From: an uncultured Prevotella sp.
GTDB lineage: Bacteria; Bacteroidota; Bacteroidia; Bacteroidales; Bacteroidaceae
DNA: 23,639 nucleotides
NCBI GenBank assembly: GCA_938028745.1
Contig: CALIZL010000092.1
Location: 1 to 23,639, forward strand
Direction of reading: 5' to 3'
Of this stretch, positions 1-7,749 are shown one piece after another (the stretch's first letter is position 1; the number at the start of each line of letters is the position of its first letter). The notes under the pieces are model-generated. The model was not told where the DNA came from and ran no database searches. It saw nothing but the letters and a program-made list of their open reading frames with translations. The position numbers and the translations under genes were made by a program.

Positions 1-602
1 CTGCAAAGTTAGCCAGTTCTAACCCATAGAGTCCATTTAGGGGTCGTATTTATTTGTCGTTCAGCATATTATGCCATTTGTTAATCGATTTTAGTGGACA
101 CTAGTGTAATGTTATAAATCACACATAAACTGTCTTTTTGTCCCTATAATAAACTTTGACCTTACTAAGTTTAACCTTTTGGGCCTGTTTATTGTTTTAT
201 GTCAGGATACGAGTAACGCCATACTTTCTTTTTAACCTGAACGAGCTAATAGGTATCCTTGTAAGGTTTCCATGCCATTCATGTCGTTTCTTTACGAAAG
301 AATAAAAACACTTGCACTTAATTTCTAACATCATAAGAACTTTCTCAATCCATCAATCGCACGACAATCGCAAAAAAACATGATACGTATGTCGCCACGA
401 CTACAAATGTAGTAGAAGTAAAGCTAACAACAAAATGAGGACATGCCTTTTTTACACATCCTCATTTTTGTATTGCAAATATCACCCTTATGTACTTTGT
501 GGCTTGGTAGCAACGCAACCGCTTGCTGTTTTCATTTTATTCCTTTAAGAAAACATCAGCGTTTTGTGCACTTCATCTTATAAAGCACAGCTCCCCTTTC
601 AC
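1..602. other. Gene-free region downstream of the accessory operon
   Basis: I see no open reading frame worth calling in these 602 bases, on either strand. The stretch is AT-rich with many in-frame stops. The only structure I can support is the hairpin at 432-468. The left end contains GTCCATTTAG near 31 and TTTTAGTGGAC near 90, a weak partial inverted match that might be an insertion-sequence remnant, but there is no transposase fragment to back this up. Confidence 0.5.
432..468 (-). terminator. Possible bidirectional terminator after the beta-barrel gene
   Basis: A perfect 10-bp inverted repeat (AAAATGAGGA at 432-441 and TCCTCATTTT at 459-468) encloses a 17-base loop. The outer ends are runs of A and T, so a transcript from either strand would end the stem in U residues. 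It lies about 135 bases after the stop codon of the minus-strand beta-barrel gene, so it is a reasonable end for that operon. The stem is short and only moderately GC-rich in its middle, hence the modest confidence. Confidence 0.45.
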
Positions 603-2915
603 TTATAATCTCTTCTTTTCAGAATTTCCAGCACCAGTACCCTTATATTTGGAACGAGAGGCATTAAAGTTGTAAGAAAGCGTAACCTTCACCATACGCG
701 TATCGAAAGTATTCTCCTGCAACAATTGCATTTGATTACTATACACAAGAGTTCCCGTCTTTTGTAGATGAAGAAGGTCTTTGCCTTCTATTTTCAAAAC
801 TATGCTTTCCTTTAAGAAAGACTTGGTTAAACCCACGTCCAAACCAAACACATTACGCGTGAAATACATATTCTGATAGTGGCCCTTAGATTGATAGTTC
901 ACATCAACATTGGCCATCACCTTCCCAGGAAGTTTCAAAATGTTGGCCCACTGCACATTCAACACTGGCTTATCCATGTTGAAAATACCCATCATGGTTT
1001 TCAACTCAAGCCACTGTTTGCGAACCCCGACGGCCAGGCGTGGGTTCCAAAAGCCCAAAGAAGGAGCTGCTGCCAGCATAACCGTCAAACTCTTAATACT
1101 GTTCAGATTCTTATACTTCACTTTTGTAATAGATGTGTTTCCCGGCATCTGCTCTGCCCAGTAGATAATCGCATCACGCTCATCTTGCCAGCTTACCATT
1201 GCCTGAACATATTTCCATTCGGCCGCGGCCGTAACGTCATGAACATGTTCGCTCCCCAGATTGGGATTTCCCGATTGCATGGAGAAACGATTGACATATA
1301 TGACATTGTTCGACAACTGACGATAAGTAGGACGCTTGGTCTTAACAGAATAGCCCATGTTAAGGCGCACCTTACCTACTTTGGCCATCAGTGAAAGACT
1401 TGGAAACATATTGTTGAAGTTGCGACTTTGAAGAGGCATGTAAAGCCCATCCTCATAATACTTGAACGACACGTGCTCAAAACGAACACCAGCATTCAAT
1501 ATGCCGAAAGGCAATCCATACTGGTATTCAAGGAACGGACTGACTTGAGTCTCTTTAAGCAGGCTGGCCGAATTCGACAGGATGTCTATGCGGTCGATTG
1601 TGTAATCATCATGGCGGTTGTTGGCAATAACTTCCACACCACCCTTAAACATTCCCTTAAACAACTGATGCCCTAAAATCAGTTTGGCAGCAACCAGATT
1701 GTTACGTACATCACTTATGGATGTCAGTTTCCTAGAATCATAGGCGGCACTCGTTTCATCACTGTGCTGCGTGTTTTTTTCGTGATTGAAAAGGTAGTCT
1801 ACATTCAGGTTCACCAATGTCTTGCCGACCACACCATCATAATAAGTATTCAACTGATGTGTGGGCTGATTGTTATACTTCGTCCAAGCATGGGTAGACA
1901 GTTCATCGTATGGCAGTCCGTTGGCAGTTACGCGAGTACCCGTAAGCATGTCTGAGTGATGACAGGCATTAAAACCCACAATGTACTTAAATCCCAAAGA
2001 ATGTGTTTTTGATATCGTGTAGTCCAAACCAACCGTCAAGTCGTGGTTGTTATTCTGAACGCGATTCTTTAACTCATTTTTCTGTTGCCACAAAGGTTCA
2101 GCGTGTATCGTCTGCTCTAAATCGCCTTTTTGTAGCACTTCATCGTGTGTCCATTTATACTGGCCGAAGGCATAAAGCCCCTTATTATTAAAAGAAAGGT
2201 CTACCAGGCTAGAACAATCCGTGTTCTCCGAACGGGCATAAGTACCCACGAAACCCATTCCCATTCCTTCGCCCTTAGGTTTCAGAAGCCTGATCTTAAC
2301 TATCGCCCTCACGTCAGAAGGGTATTCCGGGCCAGGATTCTGAATAACCTCAACGTCCTTTAATTGGCGAGAGTCGATACGGCTCAGTTCATTCAGGTTC
2401 CTCACCTGACGCCCATTGACATACACTAGGGGACTGCCCTTGCCGAAGACGTTAATGCCTTCACTGGTCAACACCATGCCAGGAACATACCTAAGTACAT
2501 CCACAACAGTACCTGCCAAACTGAGAGGCGTTTCAGCCACATGGGTTATAAGGCCCTCCTTGCCCATTGCATAAGGAGAACGATTGCCCTTAACCATAAC
2601 CGTACCAAGCGTCTTCACGTCTTGTTGGAGGATTACTTCGCCCAAAGACGGGGCAGAAGGCAACGTCTTGGGGATATAGCCAACAACACTCACACGAATA
2701 ACACTTTCCTCTGCCGGCTCAGCAAGACGGAACTCACCATTCTTGCCAGAAACGGTACCAGATATGAATGTGCTATCGCTAGCCCGCAAGAGCATCACAT
2801 TGGCATATTCGATAGCCTGATGCGCTTCATCCACAATGTTGCCGGTTATTTCTTGGGCTGACACTGCTGTCACCATGCCTAGCCATAGCGTAATTAATAC
2901 TTGTAGTTTTTTCAT
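603..2915 (-). CDS. Outer-membrane beta-barrel protein, TonB-receptor-like
   Basis: This 770-aa protein begins with a signal peptide (MKKLQVLITL..., cleavage probably after VSA near residue 20). A carboxypeptidase-regulatory-like beta-sandwich follows (about 22-95: EITGNIVDE, then a GKNGEF stretch and VVGYIPKTL). Next comes a plug-like segment (about 105-215, with VVDVLRYVPGM, PLVYVNGRQV and VEVIQNPGPEYPSD). The rest, to residue 770, is a long run of alternating polar and aromatic strands typical of a 20-plus-stranded barrel. The layout fits the Bacteroidota 'outer membrane beta-barrel family' (OMP_b-brl_3 type) rather than a SusC protein: no SusD partner is present. Its ATG overlaps the stop of the upstream ABC exporter gene by four bases (ATGA), so the two are translationally coupled. 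In this context I infer that it carries a peptide or its derivative across the outer membrane, but the direction of transport cannot be read from sequence. Its base composition is visibly more GC-rich than the genes upstream of it. Confidence 0.85.
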   Translation of the reverse strand: MKKLQVLITLWLGMVTAVSAQEITGNIVDEAHQAIEYANVMLLRASDSTFISGTVSGKNGEFRLAEPAEESVIRVSVVGYIPKTLPSAPSLGEVILQQDVKTLGTVMVKGNRSPYAMGKEGLITHVAETPLSLAGTVVDVLRYVPGMVLTSEGINVFGKGSPLVYVNGRQVRNLNELSRIDSRQLKDVEVIQNPGPEYPSDVRAIVKIRLLKPKGEGMGMGFVGTYARSENTDCSSLVDLSFNNKGLYAFGQYKWTHDEVLQKGDLEQTIHAEPLWQQKNELKNRVQNNNHDLTVGLDYTISKTHSLGFKYIVGFNACHHSDMLTGTRVTANGLPYDELSTHAWTKYNNQPTHQLNTYYDGVVGKTLVNLNVDYLFNHEKNTQHSDETSAAYDSRKLTSISDVRNNLVAAKLILGHQLFKGMFKGGVEVIANNRHDDYTIDRIDILSNSASLLKETQVSPFLEYQYGLPFGILNAGVRFEHVSFKYYEDGLYMPLQSRNFNNMFPSLSLMAKVGKVRLNMGYSVKTKRPTYRQLSNNVIYVNRFSMQSGNPNLGSEHVHDVTAAAEWKYVQAMVSWQDERDAIIYWAEQMPGNTSITKVKYKNLNSIKSLTVMLAAAPSLGFWNPRLAVGVRKQWLELKTMMGIFNMDKPVLNVQWANILKLPGKVMANVDVNYQSKGHYQNMYFTRNVFGLDVGLTKSFLKESIVLKIEGKDLLHLQKTGTLVYSNQMQLLQENTFDTRMVKVTLSYNFNASRSKYKGTGAGNSEKKRL

Positions 2916-4597
2916 GTCCTCACTTCTTTAATTATTTTATTCTTCATTTCGTAGACTTTATCCATCTGTCTGATGATAGACATACGATGGGAAAGTACAA
3001 TAAGCGTAGTATCTCTTGATATTTCCGATAAGAAACTATTGATACATTGTTCAGTTTCTTGATCTAAAGCACTCGTTGCTTCGTCAAGTATGATTATTTT
3101 TGGCCTTCGAATAAGGGCTCTGGCTATTGCTATGCGCTGTCGCTGACCTCCCGAAAGACTTATTCCATTCTCACCTATTACAGTATCATATCCATCTGGA
3201 AGCTTTTCTATAAAATCATGGGCACACGCACACCGAGCTGCAGCAATAACCTCTTCATCAACTTTGTCAGTATCAGGGTACATGATATTATCTTTTATAC
3301 TACCAGAAAATAATTCAATGTCCTGAGACACTACACCGAAGAGATTACGATAATCTTTCAAGGAGAACTTGGTGACATCAACTCCGTTAAGCAGTATTGT
3401 CCCAGATATAGGCTGATAAAATCTGAGAAGTAACTGAACCAATGTGGATTTACCACCTCCACTTTCGCCTATAATACCAACACGTTCACCTACATGGATT
3501 GCCAAGTTCACCTCATTAAGAACAATTTCTGGCCTTGATTCATAGGCAAAACAAACATTATCAAATAATAATTCATGGAGACCATCGGGTAAAAACCTGC
3601 CCAACTCATTCTCCTCCTTAACATCAAGCAAGTTACGAAAAGTCACAACGACACCAAGCGTATGCATAATAGATGCAAAAATTGAAGATATACCAGAAAT
3701 TGCGTTGACAATAAATATTGTGCACATGACAAACTCGAAAAGTTTACCAGCAGTCATTTTTGATTGTTGAATCAAATATATAGCATAAAGCATTATCAAA
3801 AATAGCCCTACAAGTAAAAGACAGGATATTGCAAACTGGAGCAGCGTTCCTGTAAACGAAGCCGCAACAGATTTCCTCCTGATCTCGTACATGACACCAT
3901 TATATTTATTTTCTTCACGCTCTTCACTACAAAAACTCTTAATGACCCGAATAAGCATAAAATCCTCAGCAAGTATATGATTAGCCTCCGCATAGTTGTT
4001 GTAAGCCTCTCTTGATAGCTTTTTGATTTTATCACCTAAAATTAGCGATATTTTCAAAATAAGTGGAAACGTAAGTAGGAGTAGCAAAGTAAGTTTAAAA
4101 TTAACAATAAACAAATCACATAGGCAAAAGATGATAATCAGCGGATGAAAGATTAACTGGCCTACTTGATCTGAAAATAAACGTTTCAACGATTGAATAT
4201 CATTATTCAACCGACTTGACAGACTTCCCACTTGAGCTTTATCAAAAAAAGATATAGGATAACGTATAATCTTTGAAAACAGCAACTGAATAATCTCCAC
4301 AGTCGTTTTTTCTGCAAACACCAAAAAACAATAGCTCTTAATCATATTAAATAATGTATTCAAAAAGAATGCCGTAAAGAGTATACAGCAACAAAACAGA
4401 ATACTTACTCCTATATCCTTACCAGAAAGCACATCGACAAGCCGCCCAATTAGATATGGGAGAGAAGCTTGAGATAATCCAGAACAAAGCACCAAGAATA
4501 CTCCTATAATGAAGTATTTCCTGTTGCCAAGAATTGGCAATTTGAAACTCCGATATAGAAAGGAAAGGTCTTGTCGAAGAGCTTTAATCTTATGCAT
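2912..4597 (-). CDS. ABC exporter, fused permease and ATPase, no peptidase domain
   Basis: The 561-aa protein is a half-transporter that should act as a homodimer in the inner membrane. An N-terminal membrane domain (about 25-315) holds six hydrophobic segments. The ATPase domain (about 345-555) has Walker A GESGGGKST at 377-385, a Q-loop at SQDIELF (424-430), signature LSGGQ at 481-485, Walker B IIILDEATSALD at 501-512 and the H-loop histidine at 537. This is the family of multidrug, lipid and peptide exporters. Peptide exporters of the bacteriocin type often carry a C39 cysteine-peptidase domain of about 130-150 residues at the N terminus; here the protein goes almost straight into the first membrane helix, so it cannot cleave a leader itself. 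It overlaps the M48 peptidase gene by eight bases upstream and the barrel gene by four bases downstream. The inferred cargo is the small peptide encoded at the head of the operon; a lipid or drug substrate is the alternative. Confidence 0.9.
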   Translation of the reverse strand: MHKIKALRQDLSFLYRSFKLPILGNRKYFIIGVFLVLCSGLSQASLPYLIGRLVDVLSGKDIGVSILFCCCILFTAFFLNTLFNMIKSYCFLVFAEKTTVEIIQLLFSKIIRYPISFFDKAQVGSLSSRLNNDIQSLKRLFSDQVGQLIFHPLIIIFCLCDLFIVNFKLTLLLLLTFPLILKISLILGDKIKKLSREAYNNYAEANHILAEDFMLIRVIKSFCSEEREENKYNGVMYEIRRKSVAASFTGTLLQFAISCLLLVGLFLIMLYAIYLIQQSKMTAGKLFEFVMCTIFIVNAISGISSIFASIMHTLGVVVTFRNLLDVKEENELGRFLPDGLHELLFDNVCFAYESRPEIVLNEVNLAIHVGERVGIIGESGGGKSTLVQLLLRFYQPISGTILLNGVDVTKFSLKDYRNLFGVVSQDIELFSGSIKDNIMYPDTDKVDEEVIAAARCACAHDFIEKLPDGYDTVIGENGISLSGGQRQRIAIARALIRRPKIIILDEATSALDQETEQCINSFLSEISRDTTLIVLSHRMSIIRQMDKVYEMKNKIIKEVRT

Positions 4598-5360
4598 AAT
4601 TGGATATTTTGTTTATTCGTTGAAATACATCCGGGTGCTTAGAGAAAATACTTTTAGTGAGGGTTTTGTTGGTTTTATGAAGTGCTCTGACTAAATATTC
4701 TCTTTCGAAATGAATTACAGCAAACTTGTCTGCATCATACTCCTGATGGCGTAGAAGACAACATAGTAACACACGAAAACAAAAACCTAATAACACAAGG
4801 CCGATAAAACTCAATATCAACATTTGTAGGAGAGAGAGAGACTGTCCTATATACAAGTATAAAAGAACGCCGATAAAAACAATAAATGCAGCATCCCAGG
4901 AACTGCAATAAAAATAATGATATTTTAAATGGTTACCCTTGATATGGCCTATCTCATGAAAAATCAATGCGGTCATCTCGTGTTTTGTAAGTTGTCCCAT
5001 TACCGCAGAAGTAAGAATGATGTAGCTACAATAGTCTCTTTGAATTAAATGAGAATTAACATCGTTGTTGTTATAATATAAAATCTTTACTGGTGTATTT
5101 TCAGTTGAAAGGTATTTCTTAATCGGTTCTGGCAGGGAACACTCTTCAATATTACCAAAATATCGTTCTGGGAAAGGACTGTTCATCCGCTTTCTGCAAA
5201 TAATAAAATTCAGGACAAGCACAAAAAATACGCCAGCAAGAGTTGCTAGAAAAAAGGCATATTTCAAATCACAATATTTTGAAAGCACAGGTAAACCACC
5301 CGCTACTAAAATTGCTGTGATTACCTTTAACGCATGTATGATAAAGCTCCCATTAATCAT
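4590..5360 (-). CDS. M48-family membrane metallopeptidase (HtpX/Ste24-like)
   Basis: A 256-aa zinc peptidase. Two hydrophobic segments lie near the N terminus (about 8-26 and 34-55). The HEIGH zinc motif is at 135-139, and a hydrophobic stretch at about 157-202 probably forms two more helices. The third zinc ligand is E207, in the EYDAD motif, followed by the family's usual C-terminal KHPDVFQRI (241-249). All catalytic residues expected of M48 are present, so it should be active, with its site at the cytoplasmic face of the inner membrane by analogy with HtpX. Typical HtpX proteins are longer (about 280-330 aa) and are stress genes standing alone; this one sits inside a peptide/ABC-exporter operon, two bases after one gene and overlapping the next by eight. 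I infer a dedicated role such as leader removal or peptide turnover, supported by the absence of a peptidase domain on the neighbouring exporter. Self-protection or quality control are alternatives. Confidence 0.85.
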   Translation of the reverse strand: MINGSFIIHALKVITAILVAGGLPVLSKYCDLKYAFFLATLAGVFFVLVLNFIICRKRMNSPFPERYFGNIEECSLPEPIKKYLSTENTPVKILYYNNNDVNSHLIQRDYCSYIILTSAVMGQLTKHEMTALIFHEIGHIKGNHLKYHYFYCSSWDAAFIVFIGVLLYLYIGQSLSLLQMLILSFIGLVLLGFCFRVLLCCLLRHQEYDADKFAVIHFEREYLVRALHKTNKTLTKSIFSKHPDVFQRINKISNYA

Positions 5361-5362
5361 GT

Positions 5363-6016
5363 TTACTTATTCTTAGAGTTATTGTATGTCAAAATTGCAG
5401 CTATGCAATCAAAACTAATACCAAGCACGACACGCAGCTCAGAAACGTCAAAATGGTGCTTCATATAGAATCCAAAATAACCTTCGGGATTTTGTTGCAT
5501 ACAAAGAAACGAATAGGCTGACGTCATTGCGTCATTGCCTGCCGTACCCATACTTACAATTGACCTAAAAAGAGCATTTCCTGTTAATAGGTCATAGTTA
5601 CGATAAGCTTCCAACAGACATCCCATAAGTAGGTCAATGTGATTATTCAAACTATCGAAAAGGGAAAAAAATTTCTTCCTGACTTCCAAAACCTTTTTAC
5701 CATCAAATTCGTTTTGGAACAAATAGCACCTCTGAACAACTTCATCATTGTTTATTAATGTGATTAGCGATCCACTGAATACCTTGAAAAGTTTGAAATG
5801 CAAGGAGGTAAGTTCGTCATTGCATTCAGTTTCGTCAATAGTTGTAAGCCTCCGAATTGTATCTGGGTCAAACCAAGCGAGGTTTTTAACACTTATACCA
5901 TTCTGTTGCAACAAGCGATAAGTGTTAAAGATGATGATGGCGCACATCCCATCAACCTCATCTCCATTAAGATAATCGAAAGTCCATCTTTGAAAGATTG
6001 AAAAATTACTATTCAT
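5363..6016 (-). CDS. Uncharacterised 217-aa protein, resembles the C-terminal half of its neighbour
   Basis: I do not recognise a named function. The protein is soluble, mostly helical in appearance, with no signal peptide or membrane helix. Its C-terminal half contains IDLL at 127-130 and QQNPEGYFGF at 174-183, followed by a hydrophobic helix SFDCIAAILTY. The upstream 300-aa protein has the same order of elements (DLLGEY at 214-219, QQTEGGYIIGPF at 243-254, then TTLVAIMASI), so the two probably share a fold by duplication. QxxxGxxG-type turns between helices are reminiscent of alpha/alpha-toroid repeats and, from memory, of the DUF6895 family, which I cannot verify here. The ATG overlaps the upstream gene's stop by eight bases and the stop lies two bases before the M48 start, so it is firmly part of the operon. 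Maturation, scaffold or immunity roles are possible. Confidence 0.75.
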   Translation of the reverse strand: MNSNFSIFQRWTFDYLNGDEVDGMCAIIIFNTYRLLQQNGISVKNLAWFDPDTIRRLTTIDETECNDELTSLHFKLFKVFSGSLITLINNDEVVQRCYLFQNEFDGKKVLEVRKKFFSLFDSLNNHIDLLMGCLLEAYRNYDLLTGNALFRSIVSMGTAGNDAMTSAYSFLCMQQNPEGYFGFYMKHHFDVSELRVVLGISFDCIAAILTYNNSKNK

Positions 6017-6911
6017 TACATTTGCCCCTTTCTATACATATAGAAGCCATAATGGCTACCAATGTTGTATGATAATTGTTCCTAACAATATTCTTATTAC
6101 GAAGTTCCTTATTATCAACTTTTTCATCAAGTTTATCATTGTTCTTTCTAAAAGGCCCTATAATATAGCCCCCTTCCGTTTGCTGCTGCATTAAAATAGA
6201 ATAGACTTCCTCTCTATAGTTTTTAAGCGCATTTAAGTTGCACATGTTGATAATGTATTCACCTAGCAAATCAAAATCCTTGACAAGTAATTTAATAGAA
6301 GATAAAACTGGAAGATTTCTTATTGCTTTTTCCCTAAGCTCGTTAGGAAGATTGTAACTCCCGAAATCAGTCGCATAGAAAATGGAATGTGTAAAGGCAT
6401 ATTCTTCACTAACTCCCCAGTTTAAAACATCATAGCTAGACGCTAGGATAGTCTTAAACACGCTCTGCTCCATTTTAGCTCTTATGTTTGTGCCTGTATA
6501 TCTTTTAGTCTGACTTATAGTGAATTCTATATCAAGAAGTCTATAAGGAAGTAATTCTGGAGTTATATTATATGCTTTTTCATGAGAATTCTTTACTAAC
6601 TCTTCAAGGATAGAGTTATTATTGTAAGTAAGATAATATATAATAGGTGCTGCTGACACTCTATAAAATCTGAGATCTAACAAAAGATGCTCATAATATG
6701 CAGGGTTTTCGATGATTGTTTTAGAAAATCCAAACAATTTATTTAGGATATTAACAGTACTGGTAGCAAGAAATTTATGATGACGCTGCCCTAAAAGCAA
6801 AGCTAATTGGAGTTCAGCGAACATCTTTTTAATATTCAAGTCCGTATCATCTAACAAAGGATTGAAAAAATCCCTATTATCATATATCCATTTTAAAGCC
6901 TTATCCAACAT
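6009..6911 (-). CDS. Uncharacterised 300-aa helical protein (DUF6895-like?)
   Basis: No function can be assigned with confidence. Visible marks are an N-terminal helix followed by FFNPLLDD and a KKMFAELQLALLLGQR helix (about 15-43), a central THSIFYATDFG motif (about 174-184), and a C-terminal QQTEGGYIIGPF turn (243-254) with a final NNYHTTLVAIMA helix. These resemble my memory of the DUF6895 family (W.L..., F.P, AEL.L..., THxxFYxTDFG, QxxxGxxG), which is known from Gram-positive natural-product loci; this link needs a profile search. It is cytoplasmic: there is no signal peptide or membrane segment. The start is the ATG at 6911; a three-codon reading frame (ATG GAA TTC TGA) just upstream ends in a TGATG overlapping this ATG. 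It follows the peptide gene after a gap of about 160 bases containing a strong hairpin. Confidence 0.75.
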   Translation of the reverse strand: MLDKALKWIYDNRDFFNPLLDDTDLNIKKMFAELQLALLLGQRHHKFLATSTVNILNKLFGFSKTIIENPAYYEHLLLDLRFYRVSAAPIIYYLTYNNNSILEELVKNSHEKAYNITPELLPYRLLDIEFTISQTKRYTGTNIRAKMEQSVFKTILASSYDVLNWGVSEEYAFTHSIFYATDFGSYNLPNELREKAIRNLPVLSSIKLLVKDFDLLGEYIINMCNLNALKNYREEVYSILMQQQTEGGYIIGPFRKNNDKLDEKVDNKELRNKNIVRNNYHTTLVAIMASICIERGKCNE

Positions 6912-6941
6912 CAGAATTCCATTTTTCTTGGTTAATTTACA

Positions 6942-6970
6942 TCTATAGTGAGGATAAACCTCACTATAGA
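6942..6970 (-). other. 12-bp perfect hairpin between the peptide gene and the rest of the operon
   Basis: TCTATAGTGAGG at 6942-6953 is followed after the five-base loop ATAAA by its exact complement CCTCACTATAGA at 6959-6970. On the minus strand the stem is followed by TGTAAATTAACC rather than a U-run, so it is not a canonical intrinsic terminator. Its place, about 31 bases before the ATG of the 300-aa gene and about 100 bases after the peptide stop, suits an attenuator, a processing site or a 3'-end stabiliser that raises peptide mRNA above the downstream genes. Confidence 0.65.
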
Positions 6971-7074
6971 CGATTTAATTAATTGATAATTATGGCTTTA
7001 ATAAAAAAAATAGCGTCCAATCAACAACTATTAGATTCTACATCTTTACCAATAGCCACAAAAACATTGTTCAG

Positions 7075-7224
7075 TTACTTGTAAACAAGTACATAACCAT
7101 CACCAAAGAGACATCCCCATTCTTCTGGACGTTCCTCCGCATTATTTTTTACAAAATTCTGTGCGCCTGCAAGCAGGTTCTTTTCGCTGACAACGTCAGG
7201 CTTAGTCATTTTCAACTTCTTCAT
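7075..7224 (-). CDS. Candidate secreted or modified peptide precursor (49 aa)
   Basis: The likely product starts MKKLKMTKPD, has SEKNLLAGA at 13-21 and ends WGCLFGDGYVLVYK, with Trp36, a single Cys38 and two tyrosines near the end. The lysine-rich MKKLK start and the Ala-Gly-Ala segment before a distinct C-terminal part resemble Bacteroidales natural-product leaders that end in GG or GA; this similarity is by eye only. If cut after GA, the mature part would be about 28 residues. An in-frame TTG at 7335 would give an 86-residue form, but that codon lies inside the predicted -7 promoter box, so the ATG at 7224, preceded by an A-rich leader (AAAAAATAAGAAA), is preferred. It is first in an operon with a metallopeptidase, ABC exporter and outer-membrane barrel. 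No homologue is known to me; the alternative is an ordinary small hypothetical protein. Confidence 0.6.
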   Translation of the reverse strand: MKKLKMTKPDVVSEKNLLAGAQNFVKNNAEERPEEWGCLFGDGYVLVYK

Positions 7225-7332
7225 TTTCTTATTTTTTAAATGTTTAATATAATAGTTTTGGGGATTCTCATTGCATGCGGAGTCTCCCTCTACTCGAGTA
7301 GTATATGTCCCTGAAATTCGGCATTTTATATC

Positions 7333-7363
7333 CAATCATATAACATGGATAGCGTTTGTCAAT
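7333..7363 (-). promoter_or_regulatory. Bacteroidales-type promoter of the peptide operon
   Basis: Read on the minus strand, ATTG (7363-7360) is followed by exactly 19 bases and then TATGATTG (7340-7333). The Bacteroides housekeeping promoter is TTTG-N19-TAnnTTTG, so each box differs by one base and the spacing is exact. Transcription would start near 7326, giving an untranslated leader of about 100 bases before the ATG at 7224, long enough to hold regulation. Confidence 0.6.
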
Positions 7364-7749
7364 TGTTAGTATCGCGACATAAAAATATTTTAAGTTTACG
7401 CTACAAATTGACATTGAACAACAATCTACTTTTTTCTTTTTGCAAATATAAGATGATTATCATATACCACAAAATATCACATCTATTTTTTTTTTACACA
7501 TTGTGTTATATTAACGCCTTTTAGCGATATATATTTTTCACCCATAAAGGAATATTTATTGCGGAAAAACGTTTCAGGCGACATTTTGATTGATTAAGCT
7601 GAGTATATGAAAATAAAACTGCGGTGTTTTTGTATATTCTGAATAAACAGAAATAAAAACGGGCACCTGTTATGCACATCATGAATGAGTACTTCTCAAC
7701 TGCCCGTCAAACCCATCTACCATTTCTTTCACCTTGCTTGCCTATCTGC

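Noticed and set aside
1..120. Possible insertion-sequence end at the left edge
   Set aside because: Only a weak partial inverted match (GTCCATTTAG and TTTTAGTGGAC) is visible, with no transposase fragment or target duplication.
879..2861. Several plus-strand frames of 60-170 codons opposite the barrel gene
   Set aside because: They lie antisense to a well-supported outer-membrane protein and have no recognisable domain.
7225..7335. N-terminal extension of the peptide gene from the TTG at 7335
   Set aside because: The TTG lies in the predicted -7 promoter box and the added 37 residues look like translated leader DNA.
7659..7707. ACGGGCA...TGCCCGT inverted repeat
   Set aside because: The 7-bp arms are 35 bases apart and no U-run or regulatory context supports a function.
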